Both the position numbers and the translations under genes were made by a program. A stretch of DNA of 64,000 nt from Siphonodentalium dalli (lineage: Eukaryota > Mollusca > Scaphopoda > Gadilida > Siphonodentaliidae), in contig CP136062.1 of NCBI GenBank assembly GCA_032622095.1, forward strand, positions 2,292,001 through 2,356,000, read 5' to 3'. This document shows, in pieces, positions 32,801-42,722 of this stretch; the stretch's first letter is position 1; every line of letters begins with the position of its first letter. The notes under the pieces are model-generated. The model was not told the DNA's origin. It ran no database searches and saw only the letters and a list, made by a program, of their open reading frames with translations.

Positions 32801-33189
32801 GGACATGTTGGTTGCTAATTGCTAGATATACGACGCGGTATTTTGAAGGTGTTTCAAACTAGGAGATAGAAGTATTCTGCCTTTCAAATGGTGATGAATT
32901 ATAGTAGTTTATTCAAATTTTATGTCATAAATTGTTATTAAAACCGTATATACTATAAAAAATTAATGACTCCAAAATTAAGTGGGCCTTTAAACAAAGT
33001 CACAATTGCATTTAGGCTCATCTCATACTCGTCCATTCAGCGATATTCTACTGCGCAGTTTGTTATAGCCTCCAGTATTTATTGAGCGTTATACCCCCAA
33101 CTGTTATAATTCGCCTTTAGCAGGCGTACTCTTGCCTCAGATTATTAGGATATTAGGTCACACATAATCACATTAAATCGCATCGTAAC

Positions 33190-34010
33190 ATAGCAATTGT
33201 GTGGGCTCCTTGGCGTGAATATGTAATGAGAAATAAGGTCATACGTAATGACATTAAACTCAAGAAAACCCTCGAAAACAAAACAAAATCACATTTAATG
33301 TTTTACGTTATTTCCTTCATAAAAAGAATCTTCGTGATAATGAACCCTCTCGTTACTTTAGAATATAGAATTAACCTTAAAATAAAAAAAATCTTTGGAA
33401 CACAGAACCTTCGGAATAACGAACCTTCGGATTGGTGAACCTTCGGAATAGCGAACATTCAGAGAAATTTCCGAATAGTGGACCTTCGGGATAGTGAACC
33501 TTCGGAATAGAGCCATGCCCCCCAATATTCATATTATATGCCCAGAGTTCAAAGGTATGGACCCATAAAATTCTAAACTTGGCCCTTAAAATAATGAACT
33601 CCAAATTGGAGCACACACAGAACACCACTTAAGTCAACTGAACCTATGTCATGTCCCAATGCGGGAGGGTCCATATATACCACAACATTAATAGTATATG
33701 CCAAGAATTCAAAGGTATGGGCCCACGTAATGACATAAAATCTCAAGAAAACCAGCGAAAACAAAATCACATTTAATGTTCTAAGTTAAGTTATTTCCTC
33801 CTGTATCTGTATCGGTGTGCGCGCATGATCAGTTCGGATGTGAGCGCACACTCCATATAAAGAATCTTTGTGAAAATGAACCCTCTCAAATTAGTCTCAA
33901 TACTTTAAAATATAGAATTAACCTAAAAATAACAAAAACCTTCGGAATAGAGAACCTTCGGAATAGCGGACCTTCGGGATAGCAAACCTTCATAATAGAA
34001 GCATGTCCCC
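33190..34010. repeat. Two long direct repeats with GAACCTTCGGAATAG minisatellite
   Basis: TAATGACATTAAACTCAAGAAAACC..ACATTTAATGTT..ATGAACCCTCTC..ATATAGAATTAACCT and a run of AACCTTCGGAATAGCG units occurs at about 33215-33510 and again at about 33720-33990. The units in between include inverted-frame variants. Confidence 0.75.
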
Positions 34011-34171
34011 ACAATTACACCGGTGACGTAAACACATGTGCCAATCTTAGTTGTACTCTCGTAATTATCGGTACGATGAAACGGTGACGGAATCTGACGA
34101 GGTTTGCCGAATGTACAATCACCCAGTGAATTATCGATCGCCCATGCGATACAAAAAAACCAAAAGCAATA

Positions 34172-34471
34172 AACACCACACTACGGTGGCGTAATAATCG
34201 AGCTTTAGCTCTCATTCTCATCTCGGAAGCCGTGGCGACAATTTGGTATTTTCGAAACCGCATTCACCATGCTCCAACTAATAAAAACCCCAGCCCCACG
34301 GCTTCACAACCTGATCACGTCCCTATTTTATCATTCCTTTCTCGAATTCGCACTCACGTGCTCCTAGATCACCACCGATTGCCCCTACATGAATTTGAAA
34401 ATCTGTGGTTACAGACCACAGACATTTGCCAACTGAACGATAGCGATGATTCTATTCATTTCACCTTTTAG
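34172..34471 (+). pseudogene. LINE ORF2, last C-terminal segment
   Basis: RWRNNRALALILISEAVATI, WYFRNRIHHAP and LSFLSRIRTHVLLDHHRLP, ending IHFTF and a stop at 34471, continue the ORF2 C-terminus interrupted at 32040. This placement is what shows that 32041-34150 is an insertion rather than a deletion junction. Confidence 0.82.
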
Positions 34472-35001
34472 TCCTTTCATTTCAAACGCTTTGCGCCCCC
34501 TTCAGTAATTTATTTATACATCCACTTTTAACTGGTTTTATCGCTTGGTACCTTCTGTGGCTGGTCCGCATATACCTCGCTTTTACCATTTTCCTTTATT
34601 TTCGTCTTTGATTAAATGTTTCTCGTTCTGTTTTTCGAACTTTCCCGTAGAGTTACCCCTCCTGAGTCGCAGGGCACGTAATGTCTCTGGGGCGCAGGGC
34701 GGGTAACTCTACATTGTATTTTGTCCTTATCTTCGTGGGAGTTGGGTGGGTCGGAATCCCCCCAACTCGTATTTTGGTTTTAAAACCCCCGCTCCACACC
34801 TGTGATACGGCAGACTCGTCTGTTTTTTAATCGGGGCGGGGGCATGTACGGTGCTGGCAGTTAGCCAGCCTTATATTTGTTTCCTTTGTACCGTATTAAC
34901 CTGTTTCTGACTTTATGTCAGCGTTTTCTTTTGTATTATGTATACTCTTCTCTGAATAAACGTATCAAATAAAAAAATAAATAAATAAATAAATAAATAA
35001 A
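34472..35001 (+). other. LINE 3' UTR and AAAT tail
   Basis: It is pyrimidine-rich, then holds a G/C-rich stem-prone stretch (GAGTTACCCCTCC..GGGCGGGTAACTC, 34650-34715). An AATAAA (34955-34960) is followed by an (AAAT/AATA)n tail ending about 35001. The stem may be the reverse transcriptase recognition structure, by analogy to other stringent LINEs. Confidence 0.7.
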
Positions 35002-35253
35002 TATTAAAGTAAATAACTTTTACTGGTATTTGATTCCAAACAAACACTAAAGTAAATCATATTTACTGGTATTTGGTTGCCTGTGCTTTTTCTTAAAGTG
35101 GCATGCTGAATCCTACCAAACATCCCAGCTAACTTCATAATGGACCTGTGGTGCATGTCTTTGCTATTTGAATAAAGTATAAGCATTTTTGACTGCTGGT
35201 TGTCATTTGAACTCTGTCGGGAATCGGGCGATCCGAATCTGATTCCGGTCACA
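35002..35253 (+). repeat. 5' LTR, second part (after the LINE)
   Basis: It aligns with 36790-36991: TACTGGTATTTGGTTGCC, TTTTTGACTGCTGGTTGTC and GAATCGGGCGATC. It carries an AATAAA at 35171-35176 within a stretch of about 60 bp that the 3' LTR lacks. It ends ..GGTCACA directly before the primer binding site. Confidence 0.87.
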
Positions 35254-35254
35254 C

Positions 35255-35272
35255 TGGTGGAGAATCCGGGCA
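35255..35272 (+). promoter_or_regulatory. Candidate tRNA primer-binding site
   Basis: TGGTGGAGAATCCGGGCA starts one base after the 5' LTR. The TGG start complements a tRNA 3' CCA. The particular tRNA was not identified. Confidence 0.6.
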
Positions 35273-35314
35273 TTTCCCGTTTAGAGTTCAACGGTCCACA
35301 GACATCAGCACATT

Positions 35315-35800
35315 ATGGCTACCGGTACCGTACCTGGACAGCTCCCGTCACGGTTCACTGCATCTGACGATCATATGCTGAATTTCCGAAGTCGTTGCAA
35401 GCGGGATGATGAGTGTTGTTTCGACCATGGGTGGATTTGTTAGACTTGGCATATCCTCTTCTGTTAGACGAGAGAGTGGAACAGTTGGCTGTTTATCAGT
35501 TTATGGGCGGAATAGATGCTCACGATAGCTTCAGGAGTTTGATTTCGTTTCATCAGCCACTGTCAATGGAACGGCTGGTTGATATTTCTGAAACTTACCA
35601 TCAACATGGGATTGTGGGTTCGATGCGATTACCCGATGGACCTATGAATCCAGAACTCACTGATTATATGGTTCACATTGACAACTTTTCATCTGAAGGT
35701 GAGAAAGTTGGAAACGCTGAAGCAGACCATCTCGCGACATCAGCGCATGTTACATCCGGCGTCAACATTCGTACTTCAGACAGGTACCATGGCACAGTAC
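35315..35800 (+). pseudogene. Gag-like segment of the LTR element
   Basis: The first ATG (35315) opens with HMLNFRSRCKRDDE, then the frame changes near 35413. The following frame reads LLDLAYPLLLDERVEQLAVY and QFMGGIDAHDSF, resembling the conserved capsid helix region of Ty3/gypsy gag, which assembles virus-like particles around element RNA. Only about 160 residues are present. No zinc knuckle follows. Instead the coding runs directly into the cold-shock domain. Confidence 0.7.
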
Positions 35801-36413
35801 TGTTAAGTGGTTTAATGTCGGGAAAGGCTATGGGTTCATTGTGTGTGATGACTTTGAGCGTGATGTGTTTGTGCATTATTCAGTCATTACGAAAAACAAC
35901 ACACACCACCGTCTTCGTAGTCTAGGTGATGGAGAGCAGGTGGACCTCGATGTTGACCAATTCATCGAGAGTAGACGTGGACCCAAGGCCAAGAATGTGT
36001 CGGGACTGGACGGAAAATCTGTTCTTGGTAGTAAACATGCAATATCATGCAGATCACATAGAAAGAAACAAGGTGGTAATGATAGTGTTGGAGAGATATC
36101 AGACAAGGGAACATGTCACAGGCGGACGAGACGACGAATGTCGACAGGGATTCGTTCAAAGAGGACCCAATGCAGTTCCGTGAACGATCGAACACATGAC
36201 TTTACTGGGAGGCGCAAAGAGTTTAAAGGCCGAGCACCTCCAAGGAAGTTTGGTCACAAACATTTCTCTCCGCCGGTTCAACCATGTTTTTATTTCGTGA
36301 GATCTGAGGATCTTGATCAACTTGTTCGACCAGGAATCGCGTGTGCTGTTATCATGCTACCATGGTCCCGAACATTCGGGTGGTGCGTCCAAAATAACTC
36401 ACATGGACATTGA
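35791..36413 (+). pseudogene. Y-box-type cold-shock domain and basic tail in the LTR element
   Basis: From 35805 the frame reads KWFNVGKGYGFIVCDDF and DVFVHYSVITKNN (RNP1 and RNP2 nucleic-acid-binding motifs). LRSLGDGEQVDLDV and KNVSGLDGKSVLGSKHA follow; both are features of eukaryotic Y-box proteins rather than bacterial cold-shock proteins. A basic tail with RRTRRRM and GRRKEFKGRAPPRKFGHKH ends at 36413. At the gag junction (35798-35804) the frames differ by what looks like five extra bases, so this copy is broken there. The domain binds single-stranded RNA/DNA in its family. A role as nucleocapsid is inference. Confidence 0.85.
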
Positions 36414-36525
36414 ACATGTATCTGTTCGAGGGATTGTGTGATACCATTATCCCAGTATACATATAGACTTCTGACTTTAATTGATTTTATATATGTGTGT
36501 GTACTGAATGATTAAATTCAGTCTT

Positions 36526-36538
36526 GAGGTGGGGGGAG
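36526..36538 (+). promoter_or_regulatory. Polypurine tract
   Basis: GAGGTGGGGGGAG abuts the first base of the 3' LTR, the expected place for plus-strand priming. Confidence 0.8.
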
Positions 36539-36991
36539 TGTAGCGGATGCAGATTTGCCCCTACTGTAATGTTCATACAAGTGGATGTCTTTATTAACTG
36601 CTCTATTCTAATGAACATTACAAGAGGGACAACTCTATCTGCTATGCTCCTCATTATAAAATCACCTAATTCTAAAACACCTCAGTTGGTGCATACCTGC
36701 ATGGTCCAGTATAGAAGTAGTAATGGTTGTGCCGTTCTTTGGTTGTAATATTGTCCAGGTTAAAGCCACACCGGCTTCCAGGATCCAAATACTAAAGTAA
36801 ATCACATTTACTGGTATTTGATTCCAAACAAATACTAAAGTAAATCATATTTACTGGTATTTGGTTGCCTATGCTTTTTCTTAAAGAGGCATGCTGTATC
36901 CTACCAAACATATATGCATTTTTGACTGCTGGTTGTCATTTGAACTCTGCCGGGAATCGGGCGATCAGACAGGAATCTGCTTCCTGTTACA
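36539..36991 (+). repeat. 3' LTR (453 bp)
   Basis: It begins TGTAGCGGATGC, carries TATAAAA at 36655-36661, and ends CTGCTTCCTGTTACA. GATA follows. Relative to the 5' LTR it lacks about 60 bp around the AATAAA and keeps about 20 bp lost at the LINE junction. A sub-repeat AAATACTAAAGTAAATCA..TTTACTGGTATTTG occurs twice within it. Confidence 0.9.
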
Positions 36992-37153
36992 GATATATGC
37001 ATGTGATAACAGATTACTAAATCTGGTTAATCAGATCAGTGATGTGATAAATCATATTAGTAATTAATCTGTTATAACATATTATTATTCTGATATATCA
37101 GATTAAGTAATCTGATAATCTTACCACTAATCTCTTATATCAGATATATTATA

Positions 37154-37598
37154 TTAAAGGTACTCAATCCGATCAGACGCTCTTAATTAAATTACTATTT
37201 CTTTGGCTTCGGGGGGTAAAAAATATTTGATTCGAGTGGAGGAACCTACCCATCAACACTCTTTGAAGTTTGTTATTTCTATTGTTTGTTGCCCAGAAAC
37301 ATCCCGTCAAAAGTAAGGTCTCGTTCAAAATTGCAGATGAAGATGGATAACTCTAAAATCAAGTGGTTATTATTACCTCTTGATTTTAGAGTTTATCCAC
37401 CTTCACCTGCAATTTGTCAGTTTGTCCACGTGTTTCATGGCCAATTATTAGTACACATCTCGAGAAATAACAAAAATCAATATTTGATCACTCTGAGCTT
37501 TGATGGGTGCGTTCCCTGACTCGAATCAAATATTCTTTTCACCCCGAAGCCAAAGAAATAGTAATTTAGGAGCGTCTGATCGGATTGAGTACCTTTAA
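37154..37598. mobile_element. Family E fold-back element, complete, TTAA at both ends
   Basis: TTAAAGGTACTCAATCCGATC at the left and GATCGGATTGAGTACCTTTAA at the right, with second-level arms AAATTACTATTTCTTTGGCTTC and CCCATCA..TGATGGG. The interior repeats TTGATTTTAGA / TCTAAAATCAA. 445 bp, non-coding. Confidence 0.85.
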
Positions 37599-37754
37599 GT
37601 AATCTGTTATAACAGATTAAAAATATGACAATTATTAATCTGATATACCGTATTTGTTATCTGATATATCAGATTATGGATGGACCAATCGAGAGTGCCG
37701 TCTCATTGGCGACGGCTTGTCATTCATCATTTGTGGGGGGGGGGGGGGGGGGGG

Positions 37755-38200
37755 CTACACCATAGTTAGTGATTGTGGGATAGCTGGAAATTGGGAACCT
37801 CCTCCAGTGACCGTCTACATGGCGCCTTCTGACCTATGGTCGTCTACTTAGACCATAGCTGGTTCATTAATCAACCAGTGACGTTACGACATGGATGGGT
37901 TGTCTAGCTGGGAGGGGCGGTACTCCTTAGCCAGTCCTTGTGGGATATCTGGATTTTCCAGTGATAGTCTGTCGCGCGTTCTGGTTCATGACCGTCCACT
38001 CAGCTCAGTCCAGCTGGTTCATTATTGAACGCTGGGAAGACGGCGAAGAACGGGCGTGTGTGGGCCCGGGAGGGGTGACAACTTTAGTGATATTGGACCA
38101 GCTTGGATGGATCTCCAGCATTTCGCGTTCTGCTACAAACTTATGTCGTTCGTTCTTCATAGACCACTGATCCTGCTATAGACATGTGATGTACATGTAT
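37755..38200. other. Unassigned GC-richer sequence
   Basis: It is richer in G+C than its surroundings and contains repeated AGCTGGTTCATTA phrases. The plus-strand ORF at 37940-38170 shows no recognisable domain. It may be the interior of a transposon. Confidence 0.35.
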
Positions 38201-38559
38201 GTTCATAAACGTTTGCGTTATATAACTGTCATAATGTTGTAGCAGAACACAAACGGGATGCGCACAGAAGACCCAATTTGGGCCATGTCAATGAAGTTTA
38301 AGTGAAACAAAATGGAGTGTGATTATAGATTAAAGTTATAATAAATTACCAAGCTGTCGTCATTGTCAACGTGAGCCAGCTGAATGATTGCCTAGTGTAT
38401 GACGATGTTTGACTGACCACTCAGTGACAAGCCTTCATCAGTATAATAAGACAGAACTCTCAATTGGTCCATCCATAATCTTATATACCAGACTATTATT
38501 CTGATATAGCAGATTCTAAATATGATATAGTAGATTATAAATACATATTGTTATCTTCA

Positions 38560-38970
38560 TCCCAGTTTCCTCTCTTCTGGTTGGCTGAGGTTGCGTCACA
38601 TGGCGGGCCGCAAATCACTTGTTGCTCTCGAGGGTAACATTTCGGCAGTTATTGACCGCTCAGCTGTTACCAGTAAACATAGAACCACGAAGAGTGGTTT
38701 TATAAAATGACCCTTGTTGGATTTCTAAGCTAAATAATGCAGTGTGTTTTTTGCAAATATTTCTATTGACTTACCCAAAAAAAGAGTTGTTTTAAAAAAA
38801 TTTTTAAACCACTTTAATTTTACACAATTAGAACATATATCCCTCATATTGTGAGATAATTTGGTTATAGAAGATAATGATTTATCTCTTCAAATTTATG
38901 AAATTAAATTTTTTTTTTAATTCACGAATGTGGTCCAGTTATAAAGCTGTGATGATGGTGGGACAATCCG
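38560..38970. other. Intergenic AT-rich sequence
   Basis: No recognisable feature apart from poly-A/T runs. Confidence 0.45.
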
Positions 38971-38974
38971 GAGT

Positions 38975-39806
38975 TTAGTGTGCCTGTCATTTGCAAACTG
39001 AGGCAGGGGCGCCGGAAGATGGGGGTGCAGCTGACCCCCCTGCCCTTGACCAAGGGGGGCGAGCGGGGGCAAGACTTGCCCTTTTTCTGGAGACAGAAAA
39101 TGCTTTTTGTGTGTTTAATCTCGTGTGTTTATAGCAAAATGTGACTTTTTTGGTCCAAATAGTAATACCACCAATTTCACAAGGAATATTAATTTTTTGT
39201 CATTTTTATCACAAAACGGCCATTAAAACCGACAAATACCATTAAAATAGGGATTTTTGCCACAATAATTTATGGTTATTTTCCCCGAGTTTGCGGAGAA
39301 AATGCCCTTTTTTTTTGCGGAAAAGTGCCCTTTTTGTAGGCTCTGCCCCCTGCCCTTGGATGCTTCCGGCGCCCCTGAACTGAGGTCCCCAGAGGGTGAA
39401 TTTAGGTAAACTATCCTGCATAGTGGGCTAGCATCACTAAATTCAGACTCTGTGGGACCTCATTCTGCTTAGGCCTCATCTCCTCTGGAAAGTTTCTTTA
39501 TTATCAAATTTCTATAGAAACTTCTTCACATAGATTCTATTTCTTTTTTTAGTTTAGTTTCGCTATGTCCCCAATTATGCCGAAGACACATTGCATAATC
39601 GAGGTTCCCAATGGGTGTACATTACAATATTTACCATTTGGGAACTTCAGTTTGAGTCTTTGTTTCCCAAGCAGATGAGGCCATGTAGAATTAGGTTCCC
39701 AGAAGGTGAATTTAGTGATTCTAGCCCAGTTTGCTGCAGTGTGTCACTAAATTCACCCTCTGTGGACCTCATTCTGCAAATGACAGACACACTATTTCAA
39801 GGCTTG
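38975..39806. mobile_element. Family A MITE, long form, with a nested hAT MITE
   Basis: GAGTTTAGTGTGCCTGTCATTTGCA at the left, ACAGACACACTATTTCAAGGCTTG at the right, and the TTCCCAATGGGTGTACAT..ACCATTTGGGAACTTCA module in the middle. It is split at 39004-39377. Confidence 0.75.
39004..39377. mobile_element. hAT MITE (CAGGGGCGCCGGAAG ends), 374 bp, 8-bp duplication AACTGAGG
   Basis: Perfect 15-bp termini, flanked by AACTGAGG at 38996-39003 and 39378-39385. The inner part has TTGCCCTTTTT and complementary AAAAGTGCCC-type stretches. The clean duplication shows it inserted into the family A MITE. Confidence 0.9.
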
Positions 39807-39883
39807 CTCCTATGGGAGCACACTAAACTCAGGGTTGGGTGGGTCCTGCTGATTTAGCTATATGGTGATGGCGGGGAAACATC

Positions 39884-40210
39884 ATGCTGTTACAGACATA
39901 TTATGGACTTATTTCATTGAATAAAACCAATCAGTTAGTGCAAACACTATCCCCAATGGAACAATGATATTGTAGAAAATTCCCGGCCAACAGTTGAACT
40001 TTGCACAAATGTAAATATTAAATTTTATTACTTTTTTTCGGGGCATAAACATTACAATGATTGCGCCAATAGTAGCGTGTAATTTGTTGCTAACAATGAA
40101 GCTGTATAAGAATATTTGGATATCAAATTTATGAAAATAACTTATTTTGGCATTACTATTCGTTATTCTGTTCGGAACACCTCAGCAGTGTTTCACAACA
40201 CTTTAAGGAA
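39884..40210. mobile_element. Family F element, diverged
   Basis: ACAGACATATTATGGACTTA at the left and GTTCGGAACACCTC..GTGTTTCACAACACTTTAA at the right correspond to the two ends of the copy at 54441. A further solo right-end copy (GATTTGAAACACTCC..GTGTTCCGAAT) lies inverted at about 40573-40612, on the other side of a family C MITE. Confidence 0.6.
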
Positions 40211-40290
40211 GAGTACCGTTATTTTTCTCAAATTATTATTTTTTGCGGAGCTTGACAATTAAATCTGAAAGAATGAGTAAAAGCCATGCA

Positions 40291-40506
40291 TACAGTAATG
40301 CCCTAAATAATCGACTCCTTAACCACAGCAGAATTATGGGTAGCTTTTCAGGATTTAGTCGGATATATGGCGTGTTGCCATTCACCGGAAAGCTCTCAGT
40401 GAGAGATTTTTTATGAATGGCAACAGCCATATTTCCAACTAAATCCTGAAAAGTTACCCATAATCCTGCTGTGGTTAAGGAGTCGATTATTTAGGGCATT
40501 ACTGTA
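40291..40506. mobile_element. Family C fold-back MITE
   Basis: TACAGTAATGCCC..GGGCATTACTGTA, a near-complete palindrome of 216 bp with a few mismatches at the centre (GAGATTTTTTATGAATGG). Confidence 0.85.
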
Positions 40507-40665
40507 GTCTGTATCCTGTATAAGAAGCATACACGTGAACATATCAATTTAGCAGCTGCGTTCATTGTTGAAAAATGATCTTAAATGATTTGAAACACTC
40601 CGCTGATGTGTTCCGAATGGAATAATTATTAGTATTGACCCCTGATTGGAACACTACATAATGAA

Positions 40666-40816
40666 AAAGCCTTGAAATAGTGTGTCTGTCAGTTGTAGAA
40701 TGAGGTCCCCAGAGGGTGAATTTAGTGATGCTATCCCGCATAGCTGGCTAGCATCACCAAATTCACCCTCTGGGGACCTCATTCTGCAAATAACAGACAC
40801 CCTATTTCAAGGCTTG
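40666..40816. mobile_element. Family A MITE, short form, 8-bp duplication ATAATGAA
   Basis: 151 bp, an almost perfect single palindrome. ATAATGAA is present at 40658-40665 and 40817-40824. This is the minimal form of the family. Confidence 0.88.
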
Positions 40817-41049
40817 ATAATGAAGACCACATAAGACTAAGATTGCTTATTATCTCCCGGGTCAGGTTGTCCCAGGTCCAGGTTGTCCCTGCATGGGTCA
40901 GCTGGTTCTGTTCCCGTCGCGGATGAGGCCTGGTTGGATTATAATGAATGAAGACAAACATAAGACTAAGTTTGTTTATTTTACAGAGCGTCTTCTACCA
41001 TAAAGCAGTGAGGAGTAACATTTAAACAAAAACAATTAACAGACATCAG

Positions 41050-41290
41050 AGACGTGGCAATATGGAGGGTTACCCTGTATGGGTGAGGTTACTATGGTGA
41101 TACAGGGTGAAGTTACCATTGGAATAAGAAGAGTTACCATGGTGATACAGTGAGGTAACCATGGTGATACAGGGGTGAAGTTACCATTGCAATATGGAGG
41201 ATTACCATGGTGATACAAGAGGTTACCATGGCAATATTGAGGGGTATCATGCTGATACCAATGGCTACCATGGCGATATGGAGGGCTCAT
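41050..41290. repeat. Irregular GTTACCATGGTGATAC repeat
   Basis: About nine units of GGTTACCATGGTGATACAG / GTTACCATTGCAATATGGAGG, 22-30 bp each. Confidence 0.75.
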
Positions 41291-41455
41291 GATAACATAA
41301 TGTTTCAAAATATTTGATATGTGCAACAAGCCATGTGATATATATATATTTTTTGTAATGGTGTCCATATTAGCCATGTTTTATGGTATATGTCATTGCA
41401 GTAAAATTATATCCTGATGGCAATTTTGGTAAATATGATATATATTTAATGCTCT

Positions 41456-41740
41456 TTAAAGGTACACAATCTGATTCGATGGTCCCCATATCATTTGATT
41501 TCAACAACATTTCTTGAAATGCCGCTTCAGAATTGATTAATCGTCAAAAAAAAATGCTAATCACTGTCAACTGTAGTATAAAATTGCCCAAAAAAGTGTT
41601 ATCTATCAACATTTTGTTCAACGCAATTTGGCATCGAGAGTATGTCGGTCGGCATTCGTTCCAATATTTGCCAGGCTGCCAAATATTCCAGGTTAAAAAA
41701 TTTCAAATATCTGTTAACTCTGAGCTTTGATATGTAGAGC
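41456..41740. mobile_element. Family E element, right end lost
   Basis: It opens TTAAAGGTACACAATCTGAT and shares TTATCTATCAACATTTTGTTC and GAGCTTTGAT with the copy at 20030. No inverted right terminus. Confidence 0.6.
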
Positions 41741-42077
41741 TTATTTACAAAAAACATTGTAACTACACACACACAATCTTGGCGATGTTATTTAATATAT
41801 GATCCATCGGAGGTACCGTTTAATACATGTTTTGTTGACTATATTGTGTTTGAAATGTAATTAACTGATTTTGGAATTTTTTTTATTAGGACCAGGTCCA
41901 AAATATAGCCTTTGTAAAGTTGGGGATCGAAAAAATATAAACAAGAATGGAGTCATAGAGCGTAACTCTGGCATAAACAAACTTTAAATAGTCTGTTGAA
42001 CAGATAGGTTCTACACAAAATGCCAGATCAACTTGCATCCATTCTCTATGGAACGCAAGCAAATCAACATCCATTAC

Positions 42078-42332
42078 TTAACCCTTTGATGACGGGAGCT
42101 GCGCTGGTGCAGCATTTAAGATCCTGTGACACGAGCATTCTCTTACATAAGCGAGTCTCCCATAGGAAGCTTCACATATATAGGAGAAATCACTGGCTTA
42201 CAAGGTCAAGGTAAATAATTGTAGGCCAATGTATTCTCTTACAAAGGCTCCCTATGGAAGACTCGCATATATAAGAGAATGCATTGGCACAGGGTTTTCG
42301 CAAAATTTCAGGAAGCTCCAGCCATGGAAGGG
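42078..42332. mobile_element. Family B MITE
   Basis: TTAACCCTTTGATGACGGGAGC at the left. GGAAGCTCCAGCCATGGAAGGG at the right, with its TTAA mutated. Two hairpins with the AGTCTCCCATAGG / TCCCTATGG loops flank a CTTACAAGGTCAAGGTAAAT spacer. Confidence 0.78.
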
Positions 42333-42599
42333 AGTAGATGATATGTCTATCCTGATTCAGTAAAAATCTATATATATCGCTGTTCCATATTTTCAAATCC
42401 TTATGGAATGTTTCATACGCAATTTATGCATCTTGTTGAAATAAAATGACATACATGATGTTTGCCTCAACCATGAAACAGGAACAATAAAATAAAATGA
42501 CGCATGACAAAACAAGCCCTGTTTGTGCCTAAATAAACCTTGTAAGTCTATTATTTAATGCAAGGATACTAGGACGGGTGACGTGTAATAAACACAGAA

Positions 42600-42722
42600 C
42601 AACACATGTGTTAATTGGTTTGTTGATATAGCACTTGTTCCATCGCAGAAGGATATAACGAGGCTATCCTTCTGCGCTAACACTCGTGCCATATCAACAA
42701 ACCCATTAACACACATATCATT
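42600..42722. repeat. Fold-back, arms about 50 bp
   Basis: TTAATTGGTTTGTTGATAT..GCAGAAGGATA is mirrored by TATCCTTCTGCG..ATATCAACAAACCCATTAA, with TGTGTTAA ends. Confidence 0.75.

Larger units (their letters stand above)
32041..34150. mobile_element. Repeat-rich insert (about 2.1 kb) within LINE ORF2
   Basis: The LINE protein homology breaks here and resumes at about 34175. Similar 12-mers (ACAAGAAAACCA at 32029 and ACAAAAAAACCA at 34151) flank the break and may be a target duplication. Contents are a tandem array (32268-32800) and two long direct-repeat units with TTCGGAATAG motifs (33190-34010). No ORF with a domain. The element type is unknown. Confidence 0.7.
27867..35001 (+). mobile_element. 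Tx1/L1-type LINE, 5'-truncated, inserted in the 5' LTR
   Basis: In order it holds an ORF1 remnant with a zinc knuckle, a spacer, ORF2 with AP endonuclease and reverse transcriptase, a CCHC-type C-terminus, a 3' UTR of about 0.5 kb, and an (AAAT)n tail at about 34968-35001. The reverse transcriptase motifs DQTCGVPGRTI, SLDQQKAFDRVDHEYLF and VRQGCSLSPLLY are close to the Tx1 branch of the L1 group. About 2.1 kb of foreign DNA (about 32040-34150) splits ORF2. Frameshifts make it dead, yet the catalytic motifs are preserved, suggesting moderate age. Confidence 0.9.
27635..36991 (+). mobile_element. Ty3/gypsy-type LTR retrotransposon, non-autonomous, with gag and a cold-shock domain; interrupted by a LINE
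   Basis: The 5' LTR (27635-27866 plus about 35002-35253) and 3' LTR (36539-36991) share TGTAGCGGATGC starts and TGTTACA/GGTCACA ends. GATA flanks both sides (27631-27634 and 36992-36995), a 4-bp duplication. The candidate primer binding site TGGTGGAGAATCCGGGCA lies at 35255-35272, and the polypurine tract GAGGTGGGGGGAG at 36526-36538. The internal region is only about 1.28 kb, with gag-like and cold-shock coding but no protease, reverse transcriptase or integrase, so it would need enzymes from a relative. Gypsy assignment rests on the gag segment and the 4-bp duplication. Confidence 0.88.
36996..38560. repeat. Region of short AATCTGATATATCAGATT palindromes with a partial inverted repeat
   Basis: Palindromic AATCTGTTATAACAGATT / CTGATATATCAGATTA motifs cluster at 36990-37150, 37600-37680 and 38480-38550. 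GATTATGGATGGACCAAT at 37671 is inverted at about 38455-38480 (ATTGGTCCATCCATAATC). This may be a degenerate DNA transposon with the family E element nested inside. Poly-G of about 18 lies at 37734-37753. Confidence 0.5.

Noticed and set aside
35926-36195. Alternative ORFs overlapping the cold-shock region
   Set aside because: They are shadows in other frames. The frame with RNP motifs explains the sequence.
37940-38170. 76-codon plus ORF in the GC-richer stretch
   Set aside because: No domain recognised. The surrounding palindromes suggest transposon interior.
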